Shown in pieces: positions 62,899 through 64,000 of a stretch of 64,000 bases of DNA. The notes under the pieces are model-generated. The model searched no databases, was not told where the DNA came from, and saw only the letters and a program-made list of their open reading frames with translations. The DNA comes from Drosophila persimilis (Eukaryota > Arthropoda > Insecta > Diptera > Drosophilidae): contig NW_020825294.1 of assembly GCF_003286085.1 (NCBI RefSeq), forward strand, positions 12,422,501 to 12,486,500, read 5' to 3'. The stretch's first letter is position 1. Each line of letters starts with the position of its first letter. The translations under genes were made by a program, and so were the position numbers.

Positions 62899-64000
62899 TC
62901 AAGAGAAGGGCCTTTCCAGCTTGCCATCGACCACCTGGACCACCCCACTGTTGATCACTCTCTTGGCTCCATTTCCTATTCCTATTCCTAGTTCCCGACT
63001 GGCCTTGCTGTCCCGCCGTCGCCGGTAATCGGTGGAGGACATGCAGTAGCAGGGCTTCCAGCTGGGCCTGCGGTAGATCTGGCTCTGCTCCTGGGGGGCG
63101 CGTTCTGTGGTCCAAACAGGAACGTAGTGCGTCCAGGTCTCTCCTGTGCGATGAATACTCCCTGAGTCAGATCCTCGACTGGTATATTCATGCTGAGGAT
63201 AGTACTGCGGGTAGTACCCGCCTCGACTTCCTCCCTCATAGCCGCGGTGCTCGCTGGAGTAGTTCGGGTTCCACTGCGACTTTGGATCATGGGGCTTTGG
63301 GGTCTTGTGCTTTGAGTCGCTGCCCCCGCGGCCCTTGTAGATGGGCACACTGGCGTCCTCTGAAAGTCGAAGGTGCGAAATGGGTTAGACGAGGGCGAAA
63401 GTGACTGAGGACTCTCACTTTCTCACTCACCTTTCTCCCCATGGCTCTGGGCCGAACTGGTTTCGTTGCCCTCCCCTTCGGAGGTTATCTCGAACGTGAT
63501 GTCCGTGTGGATGCCCACCCGCTTCTTGTGCTTGCCGAGGTCCGTAATTTCCACGCTCTCTTTGGACTCTAGATTTTTTGGGATTGCAATTTTTACTTTT
63601 ACCATGTTCTTTTTTGCATTTCAAGCTTATGCTTTGGTGCGGGTGTGGGTGTGGGTGTGGGCCAATCTAATTACCTTTCGTTTGCTGCTGTCCATCGCCC
63701 GTATCGACGGTTACCCGCACGCCGTGTATCTTGGGGCGATTGCTGCTGTTTCCGCCGCCGCCGCCGCCGCCTCCTCTTTCATTGGCATTTCCCCTGTCTC
63801 CTTCTGCAAAGCCACGACCAGTGCCCTGGTCATAGCTGCCACTCCCGTTTCCACTCTGTCCCTGCATTCCGGGTTGCATCCCCGTCTGGTTGTTGTTGCT
63901 GTTGGAGATGCCATCGCTCTCATCGAAATCCAACTTGGATGACACTTTATTCGCCTGACCTGGTTGCACGCCACGTCGTCGTCGTTGTTTGTTTTCGGTT
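62899..64000 (-). CDS. Unrecognised low-complexity protein, C-terminal three exons (partial)
   Basis: Visible exons: beyond 64000 to 63675, 63568-63431 and 63359-62899, joined by GT-AG introns with matching phase 1 junctions. The upstream exon stays open to the window edge, so the start is outside. The protein has a Gly/Asn/Gln-rich stretch with a polyglycine run, then RPKIHGVRVTVDTGDG. Next comes a regular segment, VEITDLGKHKKRVGIHTDITFEI, that could form beta strands, then a tyrosine-rich basic part (GGYYPQYYPQHEY, RRPSWKPCYCMSSTDYRRRRD) and GVVQVVDGKLERPFS at the end. No known domain is recognised. Confidence 0.75.

Noticed and set aside
1..64000. CRISPR arrays, operons, riboswitches, tRNA or rRNA genes
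   Set aside because: Scanned by eye; only simple repeats with drifting units were seen and no complete tRNA A/B box pair or rRNA segment. Eukaryotic context makes the bacterial features irrelevant.

Overview
This is nuclear DNA from a fruit fly of the genus Drosophila. The genes carry short GT-AG introns and C/G-ending codons, sit among AT-rich microsatellites, and their proteins match fly or animal families end to end. The gene set (Hs2st, a CG10237-type CRAL-TRIO protein, Rab9, RtcB, Paxillin with a nested lectin-37D-type gene, and an ACOX3-type acyl-CoA oxidase) is, from memory, the content of D. melanogaster 2L region 37 (Muller element B). The intergenic repeats and the degree of sequence difference suggest a non-melanogaster species, perhaps of the obscura group; that last point is inference.

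Layout. 1-145: 3' end of Hs2st (+). 2.3-5.7 kb: two TATA promoters, the second feeding the CRAL-TRIO gene at 5794-7451 (+). 8610-10913: Rab9 (-). 12558-13610: a terminal-inverted-repeat element. 13810-15397: RtcB (-). 15461-16150: a decayed tandem duplication. 16297-17022: an intronless F-box-like gene (-). 17658-41483: Paxillin (+), with three alternative first coding exons and two alternative last exons; a C-type lectin gene lies antisense in its first intron (23651-24281). 46054-47638: a TPR protein (-). 48877-51260: acyl-CoA oxidase ending in the peroxisomal signal SKL (+). 53695-54858 and 56845-59140: two secreted low-complexity proteins sharing a C-terminal motif (+). 59.6-62.7 kb: a graveyard of mobile elements (non-LTR reverse transcriptase debris and a deleted Tc1-like element). 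62899-64000: the 3' part of an unrecognised low-complexity gene (-) that leaves the window.

The genes are ordinary cellular functions (heparan sulfate modification, lipid transfer, late-endosome traffic, RNA ligation, integrin adhesion, peroxisomal beta-oxidation, secreted matrix) and do not form one pathway. No operon, CRISPR array, tRNA or rRNA gene was seen. The most interesting structure is the Paxillin locus, where three separate promoters and exons each end in a leucine codon plus G and so rebuild the same LD1 motif. After it come a 13-nt microexon, a Rab9 whose cysteine pair is not at the C-terminus, and a conserved-looking coding fragment of unknown parentage in the Paxillin intron. 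Splice-site coordinates were placed by hand from GT/AG and reading phase and may be off by a base.
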